DNA from: an uncultured Anaeroplasmataceae bacterium
GTDB lineage: Bacteria; Bacillota_I; Bacilli_A; Acholeplasmatales; Anaeroplasmataceae
Reading direction: 5' to 3'
Assembly (NCBI GenBank): GCA_910584005.1
Contig: CAJTXR010000001.1
Span: forward strand, 304,827 to 368,826
DNA length: 64,000 nt
Of the stretch, positions 44,203 through 53,601 are shown in pieces. Position numbers and translations under genes: made by a program. The notes below the pieces were generated by a model that saw only the letters and a program-made list of their open reading frames with translations, did no database searches and was not told the origin of the DNA. Position 1 is the stretch's first letter; each line of letters opens with the position of its first letter.

Positions 44203-44511
44203 TTACTTCATAACAATTTTTATTTCTTTTATTATGTCTTGTATCTTTTCATCAAACATAATTGATTTATCAATAATCTCCTTACTACAAATTGGATAAT
44301 CTTTATTTATGCGAATAAGACTAGTACCTTTGTTTTTATATGTCATATGCTCAAACGGATATTTTATTATTATGGGGGTGTTATATCCGACTCCTATTTC
44401 AAGCAATACAAGTTTCTTGTTTTGGCTTTTTTTCAAAAGCTTTTTATATAATTCATTCCATATTAAATCTGACGATATTTCTTTAAAAAATTTTGTATAT
44501 ATATTATTAAT
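44203..44511 (-). pseudogene. C-terminal remnant of a Sir2-family deacetylase
   Basis: The open frame encodes only the last 100 residues of a sirtuin-like protein (WNELYKKLLKK, then LVLLEIGVGYNTPIIIKYPF, SLIRINKDY and EIIDKSIMFD), matching the end of the NAD-binding Rossmann fold of macrodomain-linked (SirTM-type) sirtuins. The catalytic His, the zinc cysteines and the N-terminal Gly motifs are missing, and no good start codon exists. The frame opens directly after, and in frame with, the TAA of the upstream membrane-protein gene, so this looks like the result of a deletion. Confidence 0.7.
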
Positions 44512-44937
44512 TTATTTTTTTATTGAAATCCAAATATGAAAGATTGCAAATATGGTTGCGAATATAATAAGTGGAATGCTTACAATCATTATTCCAGAAA
44601 ATAGAAACAAAATGGATGGAATAACCGAAAGTAACATAGATTTTATCAAACAATTCTTCTTCCAAAAAAAGATCCATGATAAATAATACCCAAGCATCAA
44701 TGTCAAATTTATAAGAATATAAATCATTTGTGCATGTGCAAAATAAAACCCCAGATAAGTATATGGAATATTAAAAATCATAAAAAGCATGACACCATAT
44801 CTTCCAATCTGTTCGAGAATCTGTAAAATTATTTTTTTTTGGTTATTCTCTTCATTCTTTCTTCTTATCGCATAAAGAATATTCGGTAACAATAGTAATG
44901 CAACCAAAATCATTCCTATCCAGTTAAACCAATTCAT
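44512..44937 (-). CDS. Small four-helix membrane protein
   Basis: A 141-aa protein with four hydrophobic helices and short charged loops (RRKNEENNQKK after helix 1). Not recognised. It is 42 bp downstream of the pyridoxamine-oxidase-like gene and directly upstream of the sirtuin remnant. Confidence 0.55.
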   Translation of the reverse strand: MNWFNWIGMILVALLLLPNILYAIRRKNEENNQKKIILQILEQIGRYGVMLFMIFNIPYTYLGFYFAHAQMIYILINLTLMLGYYLSWIFFWKKNCLIKSMLLSVIPSILFLFSGIMIVSIPLIIFATIFAIFHIWISIKK

Positions 44938-44979
44938 ATCTATATTATACCTCTTTGTTCTAACAGATCCTTGTGCAAA

Positions 44980-45393
44980 TTAAAACTTGATTTTCTCAAT
45001 TTTGAAATCACAATAATATTCTGCCTCCTCGGCCGTAAATTTTAGTACACAATAATCTGGATCTGTCACACCTTTTTTATAAAAAAGTTTGTCACCAAAA
45101 CGCCAAATTCTATCTTTTAGGAGTTGGTCAGTACAAACACACATCGTTCCTTTGATTGTAAGCCCTTGATACTTCAATCTGCCCCGCTTATAAAAATATA
45201 TACAAGCCTTATTGTTCTCTAAATATTGCTTAACTTTATTGCTTGATGTATTTGTTGAAAAATAAATGTCTTTTCCGCTAATTTCTCTTGGTGCAAGCAT
45301 AGCCCTTGTTACCGGGTAGCCATTCTCATCTACGGATGAAATGAAAGCTGTCTTTTGATCTTTGATAAATTCAAATAATTTTTCTTTGTTCAT
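44980..45393 (-). CDS. Pyridoxamine 5'-phosphate oxidase-like flavoprotein
   Basis: A 137-aa split-barrel FMN protein. AFISSVDENGYPVTRAML (about 16-33), IYFSTNTSSNKVKQYLENN (about 43-61) and KACIYFY are typical of the general-stress branch of the PNPOx family; it may bind FMN or F420-like cofactors rather than make pyridoxal phosphate. It starts 15 bp after the flavin reductase gene, so the two are probably one transcript. Confidence 0.85.
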   Translation of the reverse strand: MNKEKLFEFIKDQKTAFISSVDENGYPVTRAMLAPREISGKDIYFSTNTSSNKVKQYLENNKACIYFYKRGRLKYQGLTIKGTMCVCTDQLLKDRIWRFGDKLFYKKGVTDPDYCVLKFTAEEAEYYCDFKIEKIKF

Positions 45394-45408
45394 ATTTTCT
45401 CCTTTTTA

Positions 45409-46143
45409 TTAGTAATGAGTCGATTTGTCTTTCCATGGTCGTTTACGCTTTAGCCAACCTTGTTCTAACCAGTATTTGCAATCCAAACTTTCAATCTGCT
45501 TTTTGTAAATTGACTTTTGGATCATCCGACATATATAAAATTTTAATTTTGTTTTGAGTTTTGTATGAGCTGGTTTATTAAAGTTGATTTTTACAATTCT
45601 ACTTGAAAATTTTTCTATCTGTTTTCTTATCTTTATTTGTTTCCTATAAGGTAATTTATCCCAAAGAATATCACTCATTAAATGGGTATGAAATTCAAAA
45701 ATCTTTGAAATTCCCCACCATGAAAGGCTATCTTTAATATCCTTTGCCGTTGATTTAGCACCTGCCCCAAGGCATTGGGTAATAACAACCGCTCTTTTAG
45801 AAAACATTAAAGGATTTGGTCTATGTGGCATCCATAAAAAAGCCATATGGTCTAAAAATGATTTCATTGCACCTGTTGTATGCATGACATATGCTGGGGA
45901 AGTAAACACCAATAAATCAGCATTCAGTATGGCTTCTCTTATCGGTGCTAAGTATGGATCATCTTTACACTTGTCCTCTCCTTCTACAAAACAAGTTGTG
46001 CATCCTGCACAAAATGTTGGTAAGTCCTTTGGAAGATAAAATTCTTTAATTACTGCCGTTTGGCGAAATCGTTTTAAAAATGCCTCTTTTAATTTGAATG
46101 TAACGCCTTTTTTCTCAGTGCCATTTACTACTACGATTTTCAT
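45409..46143 (-). CDS. Flavodoxin-family NAD(P)H-dependent oxidoreductase
   Basis: A 244-aa FMN reductase-like protein: VVVNGTEKKGVTFKLKEAF (about 4-22) at the FMN phosphate site, the CAGCTTCFVEGEDKC cysteine cluster (about 46-60) of iron-sulfur flavoproteins, and FTSPAYVMHTTGAMKSFLD (about 80-98). A basic C-terminal tail of about 60 residues is unusual. Probably supplies reduced flavin in the cytoplasm and forms an operon with the PNPOx-like protein. Confidence 0.85.
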   Translation of the reverse strand: MKIVVVNGTEKKGVTFKLKEAFLKRFRQTAVIKEFYLPKDLPTFCAGCTTCFVEGEDKCKDDPYLAPIREAILNADLLVFTSPAYVMHTTGAMKSFLDHMAFLWMPHRPNPLMFSKRAVVITQCLGAGAKSTAKDIKDSLSWWGISKIFEFHTHLMSDILWDKLPYRKQIKIRKQIEKFSSRIVKINFNKPAHTKLKTKLKFYICRMIQKSIYKKQIESLDCKYWLEQGWLKRKRPWKDKSTHY

Positions 46144-46267
46144 TTAACTTTCTCCATTAAAAATTTATATTTATTATATCATAATTTAATTCTATTTGTA
46201 TCATTTTTATATTTTATTTCATTATAAGAATTGTGATAATTTCATTTTTTCTATACAATATGTTTTT

Positions 46268-46330
46268 AATATAAAAAAATACCTCCACTTATTGTAACAT
46301 ATTTTGTCCAATAAATGGGGGTAAGTTCAA
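46268..46330 (-). repeat. IS3-end-like repeat, copy 1
   Basis: On the minus strand it begins TGAACTTACCCCCATTTATT, resembling IS150-group terminal repeats, and continues with GTTACAATAAGTGGAGGTAT. About 90 % like 63812-63869. No transposase follows. It can also fold, because the CCCCAT block pairs with the GGAGGT block. Confidence 0.55.
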
Positions 46331-46336
46331 TATAAT

Positions 46337-46422
46337 TGGTGCAGATAATGGGATTCGAACCCACACGACGTAATGCCACTACCGTCTGAAGATAGCACGT
46401 CTACCAGTTCCGTCATATCTGC
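46337..46422 (-). tRNA. tRNA-Leu (anticodon CAG)
   Basis: A class II tRNA of 86 nt with encoded CCA (46337-46339); acceptor GCAGATA/TATCTGC, anticodon loop TTCAGAC, long variable arm, T-loop GGTTCGAATCC. It lies 26 bp downstream of the Nudix-acetyltransferase gene on the same strand. Confidence 0.94.
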
Positions 46423-46448
46423 ATAATATAGACCAATATAAAATTGAT

Positions 46449-47456
46449 CTATTTATTTATGTCATTAAAATACGCTATTTCTAAATTTTTCCAATATTTT
46501 TGATCTTCTTCTGTAATTTCTCGAATTACCCGACATGGATTACCACAAGCGATAACTCCATCTGGAATATCCTTTGTGACTACAGATCCTGATCCGATAA
46601 CAACATTTGAGCCTATGGTTACTCCTGGATTTACGACAACTGAACCACCAAACCATACATTAGACCCTACTCGAATTGGATATCCATACTCTAAATCTTT
46701 GTTTCTTACATCAGCAGAAATCGGATGTCCTGCTGTGTAAAAACAACATCTTGGTGCTACAAAAACATGATCTCCAAAAATAATTGGAGCTACATCTAAA
46801 AATACGCAATCAAAGTTTGCATAAAAATAATCACCTATATGAATATTAAATCCATAATCCATCCGAATGGAAGGTTCAATATAAAAATGTTTTTTTGTTG
46901 AACCAAACATTTCTTGAATAATTTCTCTTCTTTTTTCATTTTCAGTCGGTTTAGTATTATTATATTCCATAGCCTTTACAACTGCTTTTTGATGAAGACT
47001 CTTATCATTTTTGCTGCTATCATAGAGTGCTCCTGCAATCATTCGCTTAAAATTAGACCCATATCTGATATTCGCATGTTGAATCACATAATTAAATAAA
47101 CGAGGTTGAATGTGAGGATATGTAATATCAATTGGCATATAATCACTAAAATATAGACTTTCTATTTCATATTGTAAATTAGTTAATTCTTCAATTTGAG
47201 CATAATACAAAGCTCCATACGCATTATAAGAATAATAGGTGACAAATTGAATTGTAAATTTTGTTGCCCCAGTTTCTTCCATTAATTCTCGCTTTGCTGC
47301 ATCTAAAATTGATTCATTTTCTTCTACATGTCCCCCTGGTATTTCATAGGTTGTGCGATCCTTATGTTTGCAAAAAACAAATGAATCTTTATATCTTGCT
47401 ACAATGACAACATATTTAATTTTTTCATCAAGATTAGGATAAAATTTTACTTCCAC
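46449..47456 (-). CDS. Nudix hydrolase-O-acetyltransferase fusion
   Basis: A 335-aa two-domain enzyme. The N-terminal Nudix domain has a complete box, GGHVEENESI through AKRELMEETGA (about 41-64), for hydrolysis of a nucleoside-diphosphate-linked substrate. From about 145 a maltose O-acetyltransferase-like beta-helix follows (FKRMIAGALYD, AGHPISADVR, VWFGGSVVVNPGVTIG, ACGNPCRVIRE). The combination in one open frame is unusual. It starts at a GTG and overlaps the HIT gene by 23 bp at the end of a five-gene operon. Confidence 0.88.
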   Translation of the reverse strand: MEVKFYPNLDEKIKYVVIVARYKDSFVFCKHKDRTTYEIPGGHVEENESILDAAKRELMEETGATKFTIQFVTYYSYNAYGALYYAQIEELTNLQYEIESLYFSDYMPIDITYPHIQPRLFNYVIQHANIRYGSNFKRMIAGALYDSSKNDKSLHQKAVVKAMEYNNTKPTENEKRREIIQEMFGSTKKHFYIEPSIRMDYGFNIHIGDYFYANFDCVFLDVAPIIFGDHVFVAPRCCFYTAGHPISADVRNKDLEYGYPIRVGSNVWFGGSVVVNPGVTIGSNVVIGSGSVVTKDIPDGVIACGNPCRVIREITEEDQKYWKNLEIAYFNDINK

Positions 47457-47931
47457 TATACCCTTTCTCCTTAAATAAATTTATAAGTTCTGCCCTTAAC
47501 TTTTTTGTTTCAACTTTTAATTGTTCTAATGATGGACGATATTTCTCATCCCACATTTCTTCTTTTGGTAGCCACCAAACTGGTCCTTTCCCATGATTTC
47601 CATGCTCATTTAAATCCCCAGGATATCTTGGAAATAAATGAAAATGAATATGAGAATCTCCATTACCAAGCAATTCATAATTCATTTTTTCTGGCTGATA
47701 AAGATTGTAAACAGCCTCAGCAACAAGACTCATTTCTTCTAAATATTTTATTTTAAATGAATTCTCCAATTGATGAAGTTCTTGAACATGCTTTTTACAA
47801 AGAAATAATGTATATCCTTTGAATCTTTGATGATCTCCTAAAACAACATATCCTGTTTCTAATTCGCAAACAAAATATGGGTTTTTTTGATTAATAATAT
47901 CCTTAATACGCTCACATACTAAGCATCCCAT
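47434..47931 (-). CDS. HIT-family nucleotide hydrolase/transferase
   Basis: A 165-aa protein with the histidine triad HIHFHLFPR (about 96-104), the catalytic core of HIT enzymes that cleave or transfer nucleotidyl groups, and an N-terminal CLVC pair that may bind zinc. The second ATG (47931) has a suitably spaced AAAGG; the first overlaps the ribosome site. Middle gene of the TfoX-GH13-ASCH-HIT-Nudix operon. Confidence 0.88.
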   Translation of the reverse strand: MGCLVCERIKDIINQKNPYFVCELETGYVVLGDHQRFKGYTLFLCKKHVQELHQLENSFKIKYLEEMSLVAEAVYNLYQPEKMNYELLGNGDSHIHFHLFPRYPGDLNEHGNHGKGPVWWLPKEEMWDEKYRPSLEQLKVETKKLRAELINLFKEKGYSGSKILS

Positions 47932-47945
47932 AGTCCTCATCCTTT

Positions 47946-48347
47946 CTATTCTTCAAGTTCTAAAGAAGATAATGTCAGTCCGTTTTTTGATAAAAGATCT
48001 GGTGTAATTTTATAAATTGGACATATCTCTATTGCTAAAACACCATAAAGAGCAATATCTTCCTTAGAATAATAAGCATACATATCTTTTTCATCTGCCA
48101 CTTCACCAACGGAATATCCAAGTGCTGTTGGCAAATAATTTTGATATAATTCTTTAAAATCCATATACGAAGCTATATTTAAAACAACACAGTTCATATT
48201 TTGTTTTGTAGTTGTATTTTCAAAAACAATGATATCCCCTTTTTTTATTTTTCTTCTTTTAGGGTCGTTCAATCGCATTTCTATTGTTTTTGTTCCTTGT
48301 AAAATTGCTTGATAAGAATCATTCCATAATTTCATTTGATGTTTCAT
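47946..48347 (-). CDS. ASCH-domain protein
   Basis: A 133-aa protein beginning KLWNDSYQAILQGTKTIEMR, with KKGDIIVFEN (about 35-44), the signature of ASCH domains, a PUA-like fold that binds RNA or modified nucleosides. The C-terminal MYAYYSKEDIALYGVLAIEI completes the barrel. It begins 3 bp after the GH13 stop, clearly in the same operon. Confidence 0.85.
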   Translation of the reverse strand: MKHQMKLWNDSYQAILQGTKTIEMRLNDPKRRKIKKGDIIVFENTTTKQNMNCVVLNIASYMDFKELYQNYLPTALGYSVGEVADEKDMYAYYSKEDIALYGVLAIEICPIYKITPDLLSKNGLTLSSLELEE

Positions 48348-48350
48348 ATA

Positions 48351-49925
48351 TTACTTCCGCCTCTTTAATAAAAGAAATGCTTGGGTAATGTTCTTGATTT
48401 TTTTGAACTCTAAATTATATTTACCCACACTATATATTACTTCATATTCTCCATCTAATTTTAGATTTTCTTCATTCAAAGATGGAGATAAAACAATTAA
48501 GAATTCTCCTCTTTTATATGCAAATAGTTTTGAATTTTTCTTTGCATAATATACTTTAAAATTATTTATAGATTGTAAATCCTTATGAGCATGACGGAAA
48601 GAAATCAACTTTTGAACATGATAATATAAGGAATTCGGATTTTCTAAAGCGGATTCTACTGTAATTGTAGAATGCTTTTCATCTACAGGTAAATATAAAT
48701 CCTCCTTGTTTCCACTGGAAAAGCCTAGATTTTTGGTATGATTCCACTGCATAGGAGTTCTACTTCCTGTTCGGTGATATCCACCTTCTTTTGTTGGAAT
48801 TTCTAAATACCGCATGCCAATTTCATCTCCATAGTATAAAAAAGGTACACCAGGCATAGTAAAAATGAACCCATAAATAATTTTTATTTCTTCTAAAGAA
48901 AAGAACTTTGTTATCCGAATCATATCATGATTATCTGTTATAAAAGAAATGTATCCATCCTCTTTTGTTTCCTTATAATTACTTAAATATTCCTTTAAAA
49001 AAGGCAGAATACTTTGTTTAGATTCTGTTTTAAAATAAGATACATCCTTTTTAATCTGATAGGTATTTAAATCAATATCCTGATCTCTTAAAAGATGATG
49101 ATATCCATTTCCACCATTCCATCCATGGTCTAAATAAAAATCCATATTGAATCCACATTTTAAAGCTCTTGTAGGATTACTCCATTCAGATACAAAAACA
49201 GCATTTGGATATTCCTTTCGGACTTCTCCAAACATTCTTTTCCATGCCGCTTGTGTCCCCACTTCACCATCATCATTTTTGACTAGACAAGCAGCCATAT
49301 CTACACGAAATCCATCTACCCCTTTTGATAACCAGTATTTCATAACCTCTATTATCGCATCTTGAGTAGCATACGCTTCTTTTGAATTCGTTGAACATTG
49401 CCATGATTCTGTAACTTTTGAAAAACCATAATTTAAAGAAGGTTGGCAATTAAAAAAAGAGATGACATATGTTCCATTTCGTTCATATTCTCCACCTACA
49501 GCAGTTAAATTATTAGGTTTATCAAAAGCTCCATTGGTCCAAATATATCTTTGACTATATGAATTTCGTTCTTGCTTAGCGGACTCTAAAAACCAAGGAT
49601 GCTCTTCACTTGTATGACATGGGACAAGATCTAATAGTAAGTGCATATTTTTTTCATGCATTTTCTTCACGAGTTCTTCTAAATCCGAATTGGTCCCATA
49701 CCGAGAAGCAATCTTCTTATAATCTCTTACATCATATCCAGCATCCCTAAAAGGAGAGTCAAAACAAGGATTCATCCATATTGCATTACAACCTAAGGAC
49801 TCTACATAATCTAATTTTTCAATTATTCCTTGAATATCTCCTATTCCATCTTTATTGGAGTCATAAAAGGACTGAGGATATATTTCATAAAACACAGCAT
49901 CTTCTAACCATTCTATTTTTTTCAT
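48351..49925 (-). CDS. Alpha-glucosidase/alpha-amylase family GH13
   Basis: A 524-aa cytoplasmic glycoside hydrolase. The GH13 core is intact: VFYEIYPQSFYDSN (about 10), DLVPCHTSEEHPWF (about 97), the nucleophile in GFRVDMAA (about 205), the acid in FVSEWSNP (about 245) and FITDNHDM (about 318). No signal peptide, so it acts on imported malto- or isomalto-oligosaccharides. I start at 49925, after AAGGAGAT. It is linked to small regulatory or nucleotide-handling genes, not to a sugar transporter. Confidence 0.9.
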   Translation of the reverse strand: MKKIEWLEDAVFYEIYPQSFYDSNKDGIGDIQGIIEKLDYVESLGCNAIWMNPCFDSPFRDAGYDVRDYKKIASRYGTNSDLEELVKKMHEKNMHLLLDLVPCHTSEEHPWFLESAKQERNSYSQRYIWTNGAFDKPNNLTAVGGEYERNGTYVISFFNCQPSLNYGFSKVTESWQCSTNSKEAYATQDAIIEVMKYWLSKGVDGFRVDMAACLVKNDDGEVGTQAAWKRMFGEVRKEYPNAVFVSEWSNPTRALKCGFNMDFYLDHGWNGGNGYHHLLRDQDIDLNTYQIKKDVSYFKTESKQSILPFLKEYLSNYKETKEDGYISFITDNHDMIRITKFFSLEEIKIIYGFIFTMPGVPFLYYGDEIGMRYLEIPTKEGGYHRTGSRTPMQWNHTKNLGFSSGNKEDLYLPVDEKHSTITVESALENPNSLYYHVQKLISFRHAHKDLQSINNFKVYYAKKNSKLFAYKRGEFLIVLSPSLNEENLKLDGEYEVIYSVGKYNLEFKKIKNITQAFLLLKRRK

Positions 49926-49938
49926 ATAAGATATCTCC

Positions 49939-50220
49939 TTATAAATGTTTTGCAAGTTCTTTTAGAAAAGAGGGATTGTCTACCTCTTCAATTAAAATTA
50001 ATTGTTGTTTAGACCCTTCATAAGGGGCTTCTAGTTTGTATTCTTTTAAAAATTCTTTTAAAGCATCCGTCTGTTTAAACATTAATCGGTCTTGATAAAT
50101 TCCACCTATTAAAATATCATGTTTATAGATGCAATATCCTCCCATCATGCTTCTTGCTCGAATTGCAGGATCATCAAGAGATTCTAAATAATACTCCATT
50201 ATTTCTTTTTTACATGCCAT
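49939..50220 (-). CDS. TfoX N-terminal domain protein
   Basis: A 93-aa protein with the TfoX/Sxy N-terminal fold (AIRARSMMGGYCIYKHDILIGG in two pieces about 19-40, then FLKEYKLEAPYE). In gammaproteobacteria TfoX regulates competence; the free-standing domain in Firmicutes has no defined role. First gene of the operon with GH13, 13 bp upstream of it. Confidence 0.88.
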   Translation of the reverse strand: MACKKEIMEYYLESLDDPAIRARSMMGGYCIYKHDILIGGIYQDRLMFKQTDALKEFLKEYKLEAPYEGSKQQLILIEEVDNPSFLKELAKHL

Positions 50221-50293
50221 ATGCTTACTCTCCTATGAATTTATTTTACTATTATTTTCTATTAAACATTATACAATAAATTATTTTTATGGT

Positions 50294-50325
50294 AAAGAAA
50301 AAAGAAGATTTTTATATCTTCTTTT
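50294..50325 (-). terminator. Terminator of the GH105 gene
   Basis: AAAAGAAGAT/ATCTTCTTTT stem (6-nt loop) followed by TTTC on the minus strand, overlapping the stop codon. Confidence 0.75.
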
Positions 50326-52987
50326 ACTCTGTAATAATATAAATGTTATCGATTCTTGCTCTTCTGTGAAATTCAACCTTATTCCCATTGGAATCATAAG
50401 AATAGGCCATTCCATCAGAGGTTACAATTTTAATACCATATAAGCTTTCTGCAAGAGATAATCTATAATTTAATAGAAATTCTTTTTGATTGATAATTAA
50501 ACTAAACCGCTTAGAATTGAGGTCATAAAAATAATCAATAACAAATTTTTCTTCCTCAGGATAAATATATGAGGAATAAGGAACTTGTACTGCACCACCA
50601 TTGATTCTATATTTCAAAATTCCATCTTCAAAACGAGCACCAAAAACCTCACCCGTTGTACCATCTGTTCTCTTACCATAGATTTGAAAAAAGGTCCAAG
50701 AGTTTCCAGCATGCTCAAGTTCTACTTCCATATGGCCCCTTAAAACTTTAGAAGATGAATTCCCAAAATCAACAATCATTTGAGTTCCATCATATTCAGA
50801 GTTATCATATAGATATGCTGTTCCATCCCCAAGCTTTATATGATTCAATTCTACATTTGTGCCATCCCCATTTTTATCATGAATATAATCATATATCCCT
50901 CTTGTTCCCCATACACCATCCCATTTTGGTAAAGAATCTGCTTGCGAATATGAATTGAAATCTTCTTTTAATAAATGATTCGGATGCTTTTTAATATGTT
51001 CAAATAAATCTTCAATCCATTCATACTGTGCATAAATTTCCACGCTATCTTCTATCACATAATCTAAAGGTAAAAAGGAATCTGGCACAATGTAAAATCC
51101 TTCAAAGGTCATATCAATATAAGCAGGGATTTCTATAGAAGATAAAGGTAAGCTATCTTTAAAGTTATATTCTTTTGTTTCATTATAAGGAAAAATAATG
51201 GAGGCCGTTTTTTGGTGTTCTATTTTATGATTTAATTTTGCATATTCGATATAAGCCATTAAAAATGGTCCTACTCCTTTCGCATCATCCGCCCCAACAG
51301 GCTCTGCTAAATAGTAAGCAATAGAACCATCTCGAATTGGATTCGTTTCTGGTCCTAATCCAGCTGTTATACAAATATGATTTAATTTTCCATTTTGATA
51401 ACTATAGTCATAGACTCCTTCAAATATATCTTTTCCTACTTCTTGATAAGATGAATCTATATAGTTTAATCTTGAAGCCTTTAATAAAGCATAAGCTATC
51501 ATAGAGGATCCAGAGCTTTCCAAATAATTAAAAATCATAGTATCTGAATAAGTTCCATTCTTTTGATATTCTTGATTCTTCAATCCTTGTAAATACTTTT
51601 TTGGAACCATAAATCCATTTGGTCCTTGATCAATTACTTGATAAAAAAGTTTAGTTTTGGAATCTTGATATAGTAAAATTCCTTGTAATGCTTCTTTCAA
51701 TAATGAAGTTAAATAATCCTTATTTTCTCCATTTGGATAATACTCTAATACATCCACTAAGGATACAATAAACCAGCCCATTGAACGTAGCCAAAAACTT
51801 TGACTATTTCCTGTCTTTGAATCTGCCCAAAAAACTTCTCTGGTTGTATCATGCCCATGATAATACAATTTCTTTTCTTCATCAAACATATGATTTCTAA
51901 TGTATTTGTATTGTTCAGTAATCCTACTAAATAATTCAACTTGATTCATTTGTTCAGCATAGCGAGCTAAAAATGGAACATACATATACATCCCATCTAA
52001 CCAAATTTGATTTAAATAGGTCGTTTTATGAGAAAAATTTTGTGTTCCTGTTGCTAAAGGCATATCCATTAAAGAACGATACGTTTTATTTAAAGCAATT
52101 AAGTATTTAGGCTCCTCAGTCATCTCAAATGCATCAAAAAGAATACGGCTTGCACAAACACTATCTAATTCTCCTTCTTTATACCCTGTTATTTCTTTAG
52201 TTTCAGGATGAATAAAGTTTCCTTCTTCATCTATATAATAATTAATATAATTTAAAAAGAATTTTTTGTATTTCAAATTTCCAGTTTCTTTATATAAATT
52301 CACAACTGAATTTAAAAAAACGCCATCAATATAATTCCACCGACCTTTAAAACTTTCTTTATTCCACGCAGGAATATATCCTTTAGTTTCTGCAATCAAT
52401 TTATCGATGTAGGAATTCATGTTTTGAACAACAGAATCTACATTGATTTCCCCCTTAACATAGGTTTGATTTCGACTAATTTTTGCATATAAAGTTATAT
52501 CTGAGGTGATGAGCTTTGTGGGATTAAAATAAGTTGAATAAGATGCATCCTCATATAGTCCTTCAAGTGTGTATAAATCATCTAAAGAAACCATAGATGT
52601 ATCGAAAGGTTCTTGATTTTTGACCCGAATCGTTTGTGGTTGCCCTAAAACATATAGTGTCACTAAAGAATAGGAATCAATAAAAGTAACTTCAACTTCT
52701 TTTACATATTCCTTTTGATTCGTTGTGTATATAATCTCAATGATATGTTTTCCTTCACTTAAGGTTTCTCCTTTTTTTAACCGAGTGGTAATCTCGTAAA
52801 CAGGAACTCGCTTCCCTTCCATCGTTACAACGACTTGTTCTCCAAACATGTAATATTCATGGTATTCATCGATTTCAATTTGAATATCTTTATCGATTTC
52901 AAAATGAACAGGACTTTTTTCTTTTCCACAAGAACTTAGTAAAAATATACAAAGGAACATACTATAAATAATCCATATTTTTTTCAT
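50324..52987 (-). CDS. GH105-type unsaturated rhamnogalacturonyl/uronyl hydrolase, lipoprotein
   Basis: An 887-aa surface lipoprotein (lipobox FLLSSC near residue 20). After two short beta domains (one like an InlB-type repeat ending in ITLYAKISR), the (alpha/alpha)6 catalytic domain spans about 180-590: RWNYIDGVFLNSVV, LNQIWLDGMYMYVPFLARY with the catalytic Asp, and SFWLRSMGWF. This is the YteR/GH105 pattern, which removes unsaturated sugars left by pectin lyases. The C-terminal 200 residues form a lectin-like beta-sandwich (GTAYLYDNSEYDG). Fits the pectinesterase genes in this window. Confidence 0.88.
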   Translation of the reverse strand: MKKIWIIYSMFLCIFLLSSCGKEKSPVHFEIDKDIQIEIDEYHEYYMFGEQVVVTMEGKRVPVYEITTRLKKGETLSEGKHIIEIIYTTNQKEYVKEVEVTFIDSYSLVTLYVLGQPQTIRVKNQEPFDTSMVSLDDLYTLEGLYEDASYSTYFNPTKLITSDITLYAKISRNQTYVKGEINVDSVVQNMNSYIDKLIAETKGYIPAWNKESFKGRWNYIDGVFLNSVVNLYKETGNLKYKKFFLNYINYYIDEEGNFIHPETKEITGYKEGELDSVCASRILFDAFEMTEEPKYLIALNKTYRSLMDMPLATGTQNFSHKTTYLNQIWLDGMYMYVPFLARYAEQMNQVELFSRITEQYKYIRNHMFDEEKKLYYHGHDTTREVFWADSKTGNSQSFWLRSMGWFIVSLVDVLEYYPNGENKDYLTSLLKEALQGILLYQDSKTKLFYQVIDQGPNGFMVPKKYLQGLKNQEYQKNGTYSDTMIFNYLESSGSSMIAYALLKASRLNYIDSSYQEVGKDIFEGVYDYSYQNGKLNHICITAGLGPETNPIRDGSIAYYLAEPVGADDAKGVGPFLMAYIEYAKLNHKIEHQKTASIIFPYNETKEYNFKDSLPLSSIEIPAYIDMTFEGFYIVPDSFLPLDYVIEDSVEIYAQYEWIEDLFEHIKKHPNHLLKEDFNSYSQADSLPKWDGVWGTRGIYDYIHDKNGDGTNVELNHIKLGDGTAYLYDNSEYDGTQMIVDFGNSSSKVLRGHMEVELEHAGNSWTFFQIYGKRTDGTTGEVFGARFEDGILKYRINGGAVQVPYSSYIYPEEEKFVIDYFYDLNSKRFSLIINQKEFLLNYRLSLAESLYGIKIVTSDGMAYSYDSNGNKVEFHRRARIDNIYIITE

Positions 52988-53047
52988 AAAACCACTCCAA
53001 TTCTTTATTTCATTATATCATACTCTCCTATTATTGCAAATAAAAAA

Positions 53048-53064
53048 AACGCACCTTGTGCGTT
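53048..53064 (-). terminator. Terminator of the small membrane-protein gene
   Basis: AACGCAC/GTGCGTT stem with 3-nt loop and a T-run on the minus strand, just after the stop at 53067. Confidence 0.85.
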
Positions 53065-53066
53065 AA

Positions 53067-53447
53067 TCACATATTTAAAAAGTAAGCAAATCCAATAAAA
53101 CTTGCAATGAATAAACCTATAAATATAATAAGGCTTACCCATGTCCATGCCTTCTTATTTATGCTAAGCTGGAAGAAAAAACTAATTAGTCCCCAAATGA
53201 ATAGAATCACTGCTCCAGCGATTATACCGATGCTAATTACTAAAACAAAAATGGCAAGAATAGAATCAAATGTTAAAGACAACAACCATCCGCCAAGCAG
53301 TGCAAGTCCAAATCCGAAAAGAGAAAATATGATTGTTTTCATTGCAAAATAAAAACTTCTTGACCTTCTTTCCTCATCCATTTTTATTTTTTCAGCCTTC
53401 CGTTTCATAGTGGAATACTGATTGATAAAACGAAAAATATTTCGCAT
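53067..53447 (-). CDS. Small three-helix membrane protein
   Basis: A 126-aa protein with a basic N-terminus (about 15-30, rich in Arg/Lys) and three hydrophobic helices. No family recognised and no functional neighbour; monocistronic with a terminator. Confidence 0.55.
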   Translation of the reverse strand: MRNIFRFINQYSTMKRKAEKIKMDEERRSRSFYFAMKTIIFSLFGFGLALLGGWLLSLTFDSILAIFVLVISIGIIAGAVILFIWGLISFFFQLSINKKAWTWVSLIIFIGLFIASFIGFAYFLNM

Positions 53448-53601
53448 AACACACGCCTCCTATTATTTAAATTGTAACCTCATGTTTATTTTCTATACTT
53501 TATTTATATCATATTTAATCATTTTTGTCCATATTTTCTATTTTATCTATATTAGGAATTCCCTAAACTTCTAGAACCCGTTCCATTTTTAATAAAAATA
53601 C

